A stretch of 8,668 nucleotides of DNA from Patulibacter sp. (GCA_023268575.1 JALRCL010000459.1:1-8668); one strand, 5' to 3'; counted from the stretch's first letter, positions 1-6,331 are shown. A program made the numbers and translations. The notes: generated from the sequence alone by a model not told the origin.

Positions 1-655
1 GCGTCCCGAGCCCCACGGCGCTCTTCAGCGACCCGGTGTACTTCGTGCCCGCCTCGGTGATCCCGAGGTGCAGCGGGTACGGGATCCGCTCGCTGAGCCG
101 CCGGTTCGAGGCGATCGTGTTCGGCACCGAGGTGGACTTCATCGAGACCTTGAACTGGTCGAAGTCCAGGCGCTCCATGAGCTCGACCGTCTCGACCGCG
201 GCGCGCACGAGCGCCTCGACCGGATCGGAGTACTCGAGGTCGCGCAGGTGCTTGGGCAGCGAGCCCGAGTTCACGCCGACCCGGATCGGGACGTCGTGGC
301 GCTTGGCGGTCGCGACGACCTCGGCGACCTTCTCGGGCCCGCCGATGTTGCCCGGGTTGATCCGGATGCAGTGCGCGCCGGCCTCGATCGCCTTGATCGC
401 GAGCGTGTGGTTGAAGTGGATGTCGGCGATGATCGGGATCGGCGACTCGCGCACGATCGTCTTCAGCGCCTGGACGTCGTCGTCGCGGGGCACCGCGCAG
501 CGCACGAGGTCCGCCCCCGCGTCGGCGACGCGCCGGATCTGGGCGAGCGTCTCGGAGACGTTCGCGGTCTCGGTCTTCGTCATCGTCTGCACGGCGACCG
601 GCGCGCCGCCCCCGATGGGGACGTCGCCGACGCGGATCTGACGCTGCGAGGCCAT
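1..655 (-). CDS. ispG: 4-hydroxy-3-methylbut-2-enyl diphosphate synthase, 3' end cut by window edge
   Basis: IspG (GcpE) catalyses the penultimate step of the MEP isoprenoid pathway, the reductive conversion of methylerythritol cyclodiphosphate to HMBPP in the cytoplasm. The frame is open from an ATG at 655 to the left edge, giving 218 codons of a protein usually about 360-400 residues long. Recognisable blocks are VPIGGGAPVAVQTMTKTET (residues 12-30), IRINPGNIGG (97-106), RVGVNSGSL (125-133) and LHLGITEAG (195-203), all in the TIM-barrel domain that binds substrate. The C-terminal domain with the [4Fe-4S] cysteines lies outside the window, so an intact cluster site cannot be confirmed. An in-frame GTG seven codons upstream is possible, but the ATG fits the family start better and sits just after a -10-like box. 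No Shine-Dalgarno is visible, which suggests leaderless translation. The gene is divergent from the methyltransferase at 804. Confidence 0.96.
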   Translation of the reverse strand, partial: MASQRQIRVGDVPIGGGAPVAVQTMTKTETANVSETLAQIRRVADAGADLVRCAVPRDDDVQALKTIVRESPIPIIADIHFNHTLAIKAIEAGAHCIRINPGNIGGPEKVAEVVATAKRHDVPIRVGVNSGSLPKHLRDLEYSDPVEALVRAAVETVELMERLDFDQFKVSMKSTSVPNTIASNRRLSERIPYPLHLGITEAGTKYTGSLKSAVGLGT

Positions 656-661
656 GCACCG

Positions 662-667
662 ATTGTA
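662..667 (-). promoter_or_regulatory. Candidate -10 box for ispG, leaderless arrangement
   Basis: On the minus strand TACAAT (one mismatch to TATAAT) ends 6 bases before the ispG ATG, so transcription would begin at or next to the start codon. No Shine-Dalgarno lies between. This spacing is typical of leaderless actinobacterial mRNAs. No convincing -35 box is seen at 17-18 bases upstream. Inferred from sequence only. Confidence 0.5.
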
Positions 668-747
668 CGGAGGCACCGCGCCGGGCCGTGCAGCCGTCCG
701 ATGACCGCGTGGACGCCTCCGACGGCGACCGGGCGGCGCGGGTCGTG

Positions 748-768
748 CGCGACGCGCGGCGCGTCGCG
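748..768. repeat. Interrupted 21-bp palindrome in divergent promoter region
   Basis: Arms CGCGACGCGC (748-757) and GCGCGTCGCG (759-768) are perfect inverted repeats of 10 bases around a single central G. The element lies between the divergent ispG and methyltransferase starts, about 20 bases upstream of the methyltransferase -10-like box. It could be an operator for a dimeric regulator. A chance GC palindrome cannot be excluded in DNA of this composition. Confidence 0.4.
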
Positions 769-789
769 AGCTCCGCCGAATCGATCATC

Positions 790-795
790 TAGCCT
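790..795 (+). promoter_or_regulatory. Candidate -10 box for the methyltransferase gene
   Basis: TAGCCT fits the loose TAnnnT -10 pattern and ends 8 bases before the GTG at 804. There is no Shine-Dalgarno between the box and the GTG, so a leaderless or nearly leaderless transcript is plausible. No good -35 box is visible. Weaker than the ispG counterpart. Confidence 0.3.
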
Positions 796-803
796 GCCTC
801 GAC

Positions 804-1433
804 GTGAGCGCCGCGCCCGACGTCTACGCGACCGCCCGCGGGCCCCTCGCCCGGCTCGCCGGACCGGTGGCCGCGCGCCTGCGCGCACGGCGCCACGAGC
901 TGCTCTTCGGCCTCACAGGACTGGACCGGCTCGGCCGTCCGGCGCGGATCCTCGACGTCGGGTGCGGGACCCTCGGCCTGCGCGCTCAGGCGCCCGACCT
1001 CGACGTCACCGGCGTGGACCTCGTGCCCCGGCCCACGTACCCCGGCCCGTTCGTGCAGGCCGACGCGACCCGGGGGCTGCCGTTCGCCGACGGCGCGTTC
1101 GACCTCGTCTACTGCAGCTCGGTGGTCGAGCACGTCGCGCCGGCGCAGCGCCCGGCGCTCTGCCGCGAGCTGCTGCGGGTCGCGCGCGGCGTCTACGTGC
1201 AGACGCCCGCCTGGTCGTTCCCGATCGAGCCCCACGCCCTGCTGCCGGCAGCGCACTGGCTGCCGCCGGTGCTCCGGCGCCCCTACTGGCGCCTCGGCGC
1301 GCAGGGGCACTGGGAGGACGTGCGCCTGCTGCGCCGCGGCGAGCTCGCCCGGCTGCTGCCGGGCACCACGGTCCACGGCGAGGCCCTCGGCCCCGTGACG
1401 AAGAGCTGGATCGCCGTCCGTCCCGTCGCCTGA
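804..1433 (+). CDS. Class I SAM-dependent methyltransferase (Methyltransf_11 type)
   Basis: A 209-residue protein with a Rossmann-type SAM-binding core. Motif I is ILDVGCGT (residues 49-56). The acidic strand-2 end is GVDL (70-73), expected to contact the SAM ribose. LPFADGAFDLVYCSSVVEHV (92-111) carries the FD and EH features of Methyltransf_11 enzymes. A later PIEPHALLPAAHWLP block (140-154) resembles a motif I know from methyltransferases near glycan and glycosyltransferase genes, but that link is only suggestive. The methyl acceptor cannot be read from the sequence. The start is GTG at 804, with no Shine-Dalgarno and a -10-like box just upstream; TGA ends it at 1431-1433. It is the only plus-strand gene here, divergent from ispG and convergent with the permease, so it should be its own transcription unit. 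Length is normal for a compact methyltransferase. Confidence 0.9.
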   Translation: MSAAPDVYATARGPLARLAGPVAARLRARRHELLFGLTGLDRLGRPARILDVGCGTLGLRAQAPDLDVTGVDLVPRPTYPGPFVQADATRGLPFADGAFDLVYCSSVVEHVAPAQRPALCRELLRVARGVYVQTPAWSFPIEPHALLPAAHWLPPVLRRPYWRLGAQGHWEDVRLLRRGELARLLPGTTVHGEALGPVTKSWIAVRPVA

Positions 1434-1441
1434 CGCGACCT

Positions 1442-1492
1442 CCGCCACGCGCCAAGGGCGTGGCGGGCCCGGCGCCCTCCGGCACCGGGCCC
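1442..1492. terminator. Paired GC-rich hairpins in convergent gap, likely bidirectional terminator
   Basis: Two stem-loops fill the 66-base gap between the convergent stops at 1433 and 1500. The first pairs CCGCCACGC (1442-1450) with GCGTGGCGG (1458-1466) around a 7-base loop. The second pairs GGGCCCGG (1465-1472) with CCGGGCCC (1485-1492). They share two bases, so they could be alternatives. Neither has a T tract, as is common for high-GC actinobacterial terminators. Their position supports termination from both sides. Confidence 0.6.
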
Positions 1493-1499
1493 GGACCGA

Positions 1500-2930
1500 T
1501 CAGGAGCGCGGCGGCTCGTCGCGCTCGGGGTGCTCGATCGCGGTGATGACGCCCGTGTCGAACTCGTCGTTGCCGCGCGTCGCGACCCAGTTGGCGAGCC
1601 AGAACACGAGCCCCAGCCCGAGCAGCAGGAGCGCCCGGGTGATCTGCTCGGTGTCGTTGGCGACGCGGTGGATCAGCAGGGCCAGCGCCGCGACCGCGCC
1701 GATCGCCGGCAGCAGGGTCGGCGCGACGAAGTGCTGGTGCGAGACGGGGTCGCGCCGCAGCACCAGGACGCTGATGTTCACCGTGATGAAGACGAGGAGC
1801 AGGAGCGTCGTCGTCGTCGCGGCGAGGTCGGAGACGTCGCCGGTCGCCGTGAGGATCACCGCCAGGCCGGTGGTGAACAGGATCGCCGCCCACGGGGTCT
1901 GCCGGCCGCGGTGGACCTTGCCGAAGATCGGCGGGACGATCCGCTGCCGGGCCATGCCGTAGGTCAGGCGCGAGGCCATGATCATGTTGATCAGCGCCCC
2001 GTTGATGAGCGCCAGGACGCCGATCGCGGCGAAGATCTTCACCTCGACCGCCAGTGGACCGGTCGTCGCGATCTCCAGCAGCGGCGTCGTGTCCTCGTCG
2101 GTCAGCGTGGCGTAGGAGAGCACCGCCGGCGCGATGATGCCGATGACGATGTAGAGCGTGCCCGCCACCAGCAGGCCCCCGAAGAGCGCGCGGGGGTAGT
2201 CCCGGACCGGGTCCTTCGCCTCCTCCGCGACGTTCACGGAGTCCTCGAAGCCGATCAGGGCGTAGAAGGCCAGCGCGGTGCCGGCGAGGGCCGCCGGGAT
2301 GAGGCTGACGTCGTTGCCGGCCTCCTTCGCCTCGCTCGTCGAGAAGGCGTTCCCGATGTCGCCGACGCCGTCCACGAGCGCCCCGACGCCGATCACGATG
2401 ATGAGGATCAGGCCGCCGAACTCGATCAGCGTCAGGACGACGTTGATCTTCACCGACTCGCTGATGCCGCGGAAGTTCACCGCCGCCACGATCATGAGGA
2501 AGCCGAGCGCGATGAAGACGGTCTGCGTCTCCGACAGGGTCCAGTCGAAGAGCCGCGGCAGGTACGTCTCCGCGACGCCGCGCGAGAGCGTCGAGGCCGA
2601 GGCGATGCCCGAGCACATGACCGCGAACGCGACCATGAACGTGAAGAACGGCCTGCGGAACGCCTTGTTGACGTAGAGCGCCGCGCCCGCCGCCTGCGGG
2701 TACTTCGTCACGAGCTCCGCGTACGCGGTGGCGGTGAGGAGGGCCAGGAGCAGGGCGAGCGCGAACGGCAGCCAGACGAGCCCGCCGACCTCCCCGCCGA
2801 TGACGCCGACGAGCGTGTAGATGCCGCCGCCGACGACGTCGCCGATGACGAACAGCAGCAGCATGTTGCGCGAGATCGCCCGCTTGAGCGGTGGATCCGA
2901 CGCTGGGGGCGCGGCGGTGCCGGCTTCCAT
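1500..2930 (-). CDS. APC-superfamily amino acid permease
   Basis: A 476-residue integral membrane protein of the amino acid-polyamine-organocation superfamily, with about 12 hydrophobic segments and normal length for the family. GDVVGGGIYTLVG (30-42) is the glycine-rich unwound stretch of TM1 that binds the amino acid backbone. YAELVTKYPQAAGAALYV (70-87) matches the TM2-TM3 region. ALIGFEDSVNVAEEAKDP (224-241), followed by RDYPRAL, is the classic TM6-TM7 loop signature. NGALINMIMASRLTYGMARQ (310-329) matches TM8 and its loop. It most resembles cationic or neutral amino acid carriers of the YfnA/CAT type, but the substrate cannot be fixed. The short charged tail after residue 451 is probably cytoplasmic. 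The ATG at 2930 has GGGAGG five bases upstream, a strong ribosome binding site. A 205-base gap with palindromes separates it from the acyl-CoA synthetase, so it may be transcribed separately. Confidence 0.93.
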   Translation of the reverse strand: MEAGTAAPPASDPPLKRAISRNMLLLFVIGDVVGGGIYTLVGVIGGEVGGLVWLPFALALLLALLTATAYAELVTKYPQAAGAALYVNKAFRRPFFTFMVAFAVMCSGIASASTLSRGVAETYLPRLFDWTLSETQTVFIALGFLMIVAAVNFRGISESVKINVVLTLIEFGGLILIIVIGVGALVDGVGDIGNAFSTSEAKEAGNDVSLIPAALAGTALAFYALIGFEDSVNVAEEAKDPVRDYPRALFGGLLVAGTLYIVIGIIAPAVLSYATLTDEDTTPLLEIATTGPLAVEVKIFAAIGVLALINGALINMIMASRLTYGMARQRIVPPIFGKVHRGRQTPWAAILFTTGLAVILTATGDVSDLAATTTTLLLLVFITVNISVLVLRRDPVSHQHFVAPTLLPAIGAVAALALLIHRVANDTEQITRALLLLGLGLVFWLANWVATRGNDEFDTGVITAIEHPERDEPPRS

Positions 2931-3012
2931 TGGTGCCTCCCGAGGCGGTTGGGGGAACGGGACGGGCGCCCCGCGGGCGACCGCGTGGCCACGCTCTCAT
3001 ACGCGCCGGACC

Positions 3013-3035
3013 CGTGCCAGTGCGCCAACGGCACG
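3013..3035. repeat. Inverted repeat upstream of permease
   Basis: CGTGCC (3013-3018) and GGCACG (3030-3035) are 6-base inverted arms separated by 11 bases, about 85-105 bases upstream of the permease ATG. With the two palindromes at 3037-3048 and 3052-3067, this makes three dyads in 55 bases. It may be part of a regulatory region, but taken alone the element is weak. Confidence 0.3.
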
Positions 3036-3036
3036 A

Positions 3037-3048
3037 GTGGCGCGCCAC
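3037..3048. repeat. Perfect 12-bp palindrome upstream of permease
   Basis: GTGGCGCGCCAC is a perfect self-complementary 12-mer lying four bases from the 16-bp palindrome at 3052. It may be an operator half of a compound site, or a chance GC palindrome. No known regulator motif was recognised. Confidence 0.35.
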
Positions 3049-3051
3049 GTG

Positions 3052-3067
3052 CTGTCCGATCGGACAG
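3052..3067. promoter_or_regulatory. Perfect 16-bp palindrome, candidate operator
   Basis: CTGTCCGATCGGACAG is perfectly self-complementary and less GC-biased than its surroundings, so it is less likely to be a composition accident than the other dyads. It lies 122 bases upstream of the permease ATG and 69 bases beyond the acyl-CoA synthetase stop. The size and symmetry suit a dimeric repressor such as a TetR or GntR family protein, but no regulator gene lies in the window. It could also fold as a loopless stem in RNA, which is a poor terminator shape. Confidence 0.45.
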
Positions 3068-3104
3068 TGCCCCGTGCGCGCGCCGCTCGGGCTCGGTCCC
3101 CTCA

Positions 3105-3125
3105 ACCGCCCGCCGGGAAGGCGGT
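3105..3125 (-). terminator. Hairpin after the acyl-CoA synthetase gene
   Basis: ACCGCC (3105-3110) pairs with GGCGGT (3120-3125) around a 9-base loop. On the minus strand it begins 10 bases after the acyl-CoA synthetase TGA. No T-run follows, only TTGAGGGG, so it would be a weak or T-less terminator. Position is the main support. Confidence 0.4.
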
Positions 3126-3135
3126 CGCCGATGCC

Positions 3136-4920
3136 TCAGGCGTAGAGCGCGTCGATCTCCGACCGGTACTTCTGATCGATCGGCTTGCGCTTGAGCTTCA
3201 TCGTCGGCGTCAGCTCGTCCCCACCAGGCACCCAATCGCCACGCACGATCTCGAACTTCTTGACCTGCTCGACCCGCGAGAGCTTCGCGTTGCCCGCATC
3301 GACGCCCTGCTGGATCTCCTCCCGCACCCGCAAATCGTCCGCGAGCGCCTCGAGATCGCCCTCGATCCCGTTGGCGGCCGCCCACGGCGGCGTGAAGTCC
3401 GCGTCCAGCACGATCAACGCGACGTTGTACGGCCGCGCGTCACCGATCACCGCGACCTGCCCGATCAACGGATGCGCGGACTTGATCGCGGCCTCGATGT
3501 TCGCGGGCGACATGTTCTTGCCGGCCGCGTTGATGATCAGCTCCTTCTTGCGATCCACGATCGTCAGATAGCCGTCCTCGTCCAGCGTCCCGACGTCCCC
3601 GGTCCGAAACCAGCCGTCGTCGGTGAACGACTCGCGCGTCTTCTCCGGCAGGTTGCGGTAGCCCCGCATCAACGTCGGGCCCTTCAGCAGGACCTCGCCG
3701 TCCTCGTCCAGCGTGATCTCCATCCCGGGCACGACGGGGCCGACCGTCCCGATCTTGATCCGGTCGGGCGGGTTCAGCGTCCCGCACGCGCACCCCTCCG
3801 ACATCCCCCAGATCTCCGCGATCGGCAGCCCGATCGCGTGGAAGAACTCGATCACCTCGCGCGGCGTCGGCGCCGCCCCGACGTTGATCGATTCCGCCCG
3901 ATCCAACCCGAGCATCCCCCGCAACGGCGCGAACACCTGCTCATCGGCAGCCGCGACCGCCGCGGCGAGCTCGGCGGGCACCGGCTCCCCCGCCTGCTCC
4001 AGCACGACCTTCCGGCGGGCGGCGTCGATCGCGCCCTGCACCTGCTCGCGGCGCTCCTGCGGCTGCGAGGCCAGCATCGCCTCCAGCCCCGACTTCAGCT
4101 TCTCCCAGATCCGCGGCACCGCGAAGAACCACGTCGGGTGCACCGCCGCCAGATACGCCGAGATCTGCTTCGGATCTGGGCAGCACGTGATCTCCAACCC
4201 GAACAGCAACGGCGCGTAGTAATGCGCCCCACGCTCCGCGATGTGCGCGGCGGGCAACCACGAGATGACGCGCCCGCCCTGCTGGAGCTTCGCCACGCGA
4301 CCGATGCTCTCCATCGCCGCGACGAGGTTGCGGTGGGTGAGCTCCACGCCCTTCGGCGGGCCGGTCGTGCCCGAGGTGTAGATCAGGGTCAGCAGATCGT
4401 CGGGCGCGACCGCCGCCGTCCGCGCGTCGACGTCGAAGCCGGCGTCGCCACCGGCCTCCAGCGCGGCGAGCGTCATCGCCCCGTCCGGCGCGTCGCCGTC
4501 GACGACCACGACGTGCCGCAGCCCCGTCGCGAGCTCCCGCGCGGCGAGCACCCGGTCCAGGAACGCCTGCTCGGTGACGACGACCCCGATCTCGGCGTCG
4601 CCGACGATGTAGGCGATCTGCTCGGGCGAGGAGGTCTGGTAGAGCGAGACGGGGACCGCGCCGATCGAGGTCGCGCCGAGGTCGAGCGGGAAGAACTCCG
4701 GGCGGTTGCTCAGCAGCAGCCCGACGGTCTCGCCGCGAGCGACCCCGAGTGCCGCGAGCCCGGCGGCGGCCGCGCGGCGGCGCGCATCGACCTCGCGCCA
4801 GGTCCAGGCGACCTCGTCGTCCTTCGTCCGCACGAGCACGTCGTCGGGCTGACGCTCCAGCCCCTGCCGGAAGGCGTCCAGCATGGTGGTCACGGACGTC
4901 GTCGCGTCGGTCGCGCTCAT
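3136..4920 (-). CDS. Long-chain-type AMP-forming acyl-CoA synthetase
   Basis: A 594-residue adenylate-forming enzyme of the FAA1/ACSBG-like branch, expected to activate a carboxylic acid (probably a long-chain fatty acid) to its acyl-CoA through an acyl-AMP. The phosphate-binding motif is YTSGTTGPPKG (181-191). WGMSEGCACGTLN (371-383) is the A5 motif, with two cysteines where relatives usually have T, S or G. FRTGD (438-442) and DRKKELIINAAGKNMSP (456-472) form the A7 and A8 hinge region. TPTMKLKRK (571-579) carries the expected catalytic lysine, K575. ATG at 4920 is chosen because GAGGAG lies about six bases upstream and the family N-terminus begins there. The frame stays open to 5064, but that extension is arginine/alanine-rich and resembles no domain. 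The 3' half uses some AT-ending codons uncommon nearby, such as TTT for F438, TTG for L339 and GAA for E343. Gaps of 205 bases on both sides suggest its own transcript. The exact substrate is unknown. Confidence 0.94.
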   Translation of the reverse strand: MSATDATTSVTTMLDAFRQGLERQPDDVLVRTKDDEVAWTWREVDARRRAAAAGLAALGVARGETVGLLLSNRPEFFPLDLGATSIGAVPVSLYQTSSPEQIAYIVGDAEIGVVVTEQAFLDRVLAARELATGLRHVVVVDGDAPDGAMTLAALEAGGDAGFDVDARTAAVAPDDLLTLIYTSGTTGPPKGVELTHRNLVAAMESIGRVAKLQQGGRVISWLPAAHIAERGAHYYAPLLFGLEITCCPDPKQISAYLAAVHPTWFFAVPRIWEKLKSGLEAMLASQPQERREQVQGAIDAARRKVVLEQAGEPVPAELAAAVAAADEQVFAPLRGMLGLDRAESINVGAAPTPREVIEFFHAIGLPIAEIWGMSEGCACGTLNPPDRIKIGTVGPVVPGMEITLDEDGEVLLKGPTLMRGYRNLPEKTRESFTDDGWFRTGDVGTLDEDGYLTIVDRKKELIINAAGKNMSPANIEAAIKSAHPLIGQVAVIGDARPYNVALIVLDADFTPPWAAANGIEGDLEALADDLRVREEIQQGVDAGNAKLSRVEQVKKFEIVRGDWVPGGDELTPTMKLKRKPIDQKYRSEIDALYA

Positions 4921-4989
4921 CGGTGCTCCTCGGTCGTTCTCGGCCAGCGCCCCGGCGGCTCGCCGTCGGCGTGGGACGCCTGCGGCGCG

Positions 4990-4995
4990 AGCGTA
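4990..4995 (-). promoter_or_regulatory. Weak -10 candidate for acyl-CoA synthetase
   Basis: TACGCT on the minus strand fits TAnnnT and would give a 5' leader of about 60 bases before the ATG at 4920. The -35 region shows only GTGTC-like sequence with poor consensus match. The 18-bp palindrome at 4997-5014 would fall in the spacer, where a repressor could block polymerase. Speculative. Confidence 0.22.
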
Positions 4996-4996
4996 C

Positions 4997-5014
4997 CGCG
5001 CCCGCGCGGGCGCG
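4997..5014. repeat. Perfect 18-bp GC palindrome upstream of acyl-CoA synthetase
   Basis: CGCGCCCGCGCGGGCGCG is perfectly self-complementary. It directly adjoins GACAC-AG-GTGTC (5014-5025), a direct repeat of CAGGTG (5018-5023 and 5025-5030), and the 8-bp palindrome GGTGCACC (5027-5034). The cluster lies 77-114 bases upstream of the acyl-CoA synthetase ATG. It may be an operator region. The pure G/C element alone could be chance. Confidence 0.35.
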
Positions 5015-5096
5015 ACACAGGTGTCAGGTGCACCGCGGAGCGCCGTGCGGTGTGGCGCGGGCACACCCGCAGCGGCGTCGACCGGCCTCGACGGCA

Positions 5097-5111
5097 GCGG
5101 ACGCCGTCCGC
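5097..5111 (-). terminator. Hairpin just after rseP
   Basis: GCGGAC (5097-5102) and GTCCGC (5106-5111) form a 6-bp stem with a 3-base loop, beginning 14 bases past the rseP stop on the minus strand. There is no T tract. It could end the cdsA-dxr-rseP transcript and isolate the acyl-CoA synthetase downstream. Confidence 0.45.
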
Positions 5112-5125
5112 GCCGATGCGACCGG

Positions 5126-6280
5126 TCAGCGGACCTGGAACCCCTCGCCGAAGATGCGCCCGACGTCGTTGTAGAACCCCAGCCCGAAGATCATGATCAC
5201 GAGCGCGAAGCCCACGACGCTGGCCCGCTCGAGCCACGCGTAGGGGATCGGTCGTCCACGGACGCGCTCGGCGAGGGCCCAGAAGATGTGTCCCCCGTCC
5301 AGCGGCAGGAACGGGAAGAGGTTGATGATCGCCAGCGACAGGCTGATGATCGCCAGCACTTGGATGGCGCGGCTCGTCGAGAGCTCGAAGCTCTGCCGCG
5401 TCACCTCGTAGGAGCCGACGACGCCCGAGACCTCCTGCCGCGCCTTGCTGTCGTAGACGAGCTTCGCGATCGCCTCGCCGGTGAGCTTCGTCACCTGCCA
5501 GAGGTACTCGATGCCCTTGCCCGCGGCGTCGACGCGGCTCGTGCTCACGTCGGCGATCCCGTAGCCGTAGCCCAGGAGCATCCGGCCCTCGGTGTCCGCG
5601 TCGCTGGGCCGCGCCACGTAGCGGGGCGTGACCTCCGCCGTGCGGCGGGTGCCGTCGCGCTCGTAGACGATCCGGACCGGCGTCGTCGCGCGGCAGCCCT
5701 CGCGGGTGGCGCCGCCGGCGCAGCGGTGCGCGCTGACCGCGTTGCGCATCGCGACGAGGCGCTGCTCGACGTTGTCGATCGTCAGCCCGGCGGCGAACCC
5801 GGGACGACCGTCGACGCTGATGATGCGGTCACCGGGCTCGAAGACCGCTGCGGCCGGGCTCTCCTTCTGCACCGCGTCGACGACCGGCGCCAGCGACGGC
5901 ACCGCGCCCTTGCCGCCCCAGAGCAGCACGATGATGACGACGGCCAGGACGATGTTCACCAGCGGCCCCGCCGCGATCACGACGATGCGCTTCCAGACGG
6001 GCTGCCGGGAGTAGGCGCGCTCGGCGATCTCCGGCGGGAGCTCCTCCCGCGGGTCCATGCCCGTGATCTTCACGTAGCCGCCCAGCGGGATCGGGCCGAC
6101 CGCGTACTCGGTCTCCCCCCGCCGGACGCTCCAAAGGGGCTTGCCGAAGAACAGCGAGAACCGCTCCACCCGCATGCCGACCGCCTTCGCCGCAGCGAAG
6201 TGCCCGAGCTCGTGGAGGACGATCAGCGCGGCGAAGCCGAGGAACGCGAGGACCCATGACACGGCGAGGAAGGGTGACAC
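5126..6280 (-). CDS. rseP: Site-2 intramembrane zinc metalloprotease, RseP/M50 family
   Basis: A 384-residue membrane protease that in characterised relatives (RseP, Rip1, RasP) cleaves transmembrane segments of anti-sigma factors and remnant signal peptides. The zinc site is HELGH (23-27) in the first membrane helix, and the third ligand is in NLFPFLPLDGGH (320-331, D328). GGYVKITGMD (67-76) matches the conserved loop of the family. A single PDZ domain spans roughly residues 130-220 and holds two cysteines, C187 and C196, in an apparent insertion. A C-terminal helix lies at about 354-370. The length is normal for actinobacterial members. GTG at 6280 is the first start after an in-frame stop and has AGGCGG just two bases before it, which is closer than ideal; GTG at 6262 is an alternative that keeps HELGH. 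It follows dxr by 51 bases, so cotranscription with dxr and cdsA is likely. The true substrate is not indicated. Confidence 0.95.
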   Translation of the reverse strand: MSPFLAVSWVLAFLGFAALIVLHELGHFAAAKAVGMRVERFSLFFGKPLWSVRRGETEYAVGPIPLGGYVKITGMDPREELPPEIAERAYSRQPVWKRIVVIAAGPLVNIVLAVVIIVLLWGGKGAVPSLAPVVDAVQKESPAAAVFEPGDRIISVDGRPGFAAGLTIDNVEQRLVAMRNAVSAHRCAGGATREGCRATTPVRIVYERDGTRRTAEVTPRYVARPSDADTEGRMLLGYGYGIADVSTSRVDAAGKGIEYLWQVTKLTGEAIAKLVYDSKARQEVSGVVGSYEVTRQSFELSTSRAIQVLAIISLSLAIINLFPFLPLDGGHIFWALAERVRGRPIPYAWLERASVVGFALVIMIFGLGFYNDVGRIFGEGFQVR

Positions 6281-6317
6281 AGCCGCCTGTGCGCCCGATC
6301 AACGCCCCGGTCGGCGA

Positions 6318-6330
6318 CCCGCCGGGCGGG
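6318..6330 (-). repeat. Small hairpin between dxr and rseP
   Basis: CCCGC (6318-6322) pairs with GCGGG (6326-6330) around CGG, immediately after the dxr stop on the minus strand. It could be an RNA 3'-end or processing structure that lowers rseP expression relative to dxr, or simply a GC accident. There is no T-run and it is too small for confident terminator status. Confidence 0.25.
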
Positions 6331-6331
6331 G

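Noticed and set aside
68..1546. Long plus-strand frame covering ispG and the methyltransferase
   Set aside because: It is a shadow of ispG on the opposite strand, then an out-of-phase reading of the methyltransferase, with no domain of its own.
3005..3020. TGGCACG on the minus strand, resembling the -24 part of a sigma-54 promoter
   Set aside because: The -12 half lacks the TT of TTGCA, and actinobacteria generally lack sigma-54.
1006..3105. Long minus-strand frame across the permease in another phase
   Set aside because: Composition is arginine/glycine/alanine-rich repeats with no motifs. The permease frame has clear family motifs and a ribosome binding site.
4921..5064. 48-residue N-terminal extension of the acyl-CoA synthetase
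   Set aside because: The extension is arginine/alanine-rich and resembles no domain. The ATG at 4920 has a good ribosome site and matches the family start.
2821..5196. A very long plus-strand open frame opposite the acyl-CoA synthetase
   Set aside because: It is arginine, aspartate and histidine rich with no recognisable domain, and mirrors the codon structure of the true minus-strand gene. Long antisense frames are expected in high-GC DNA.
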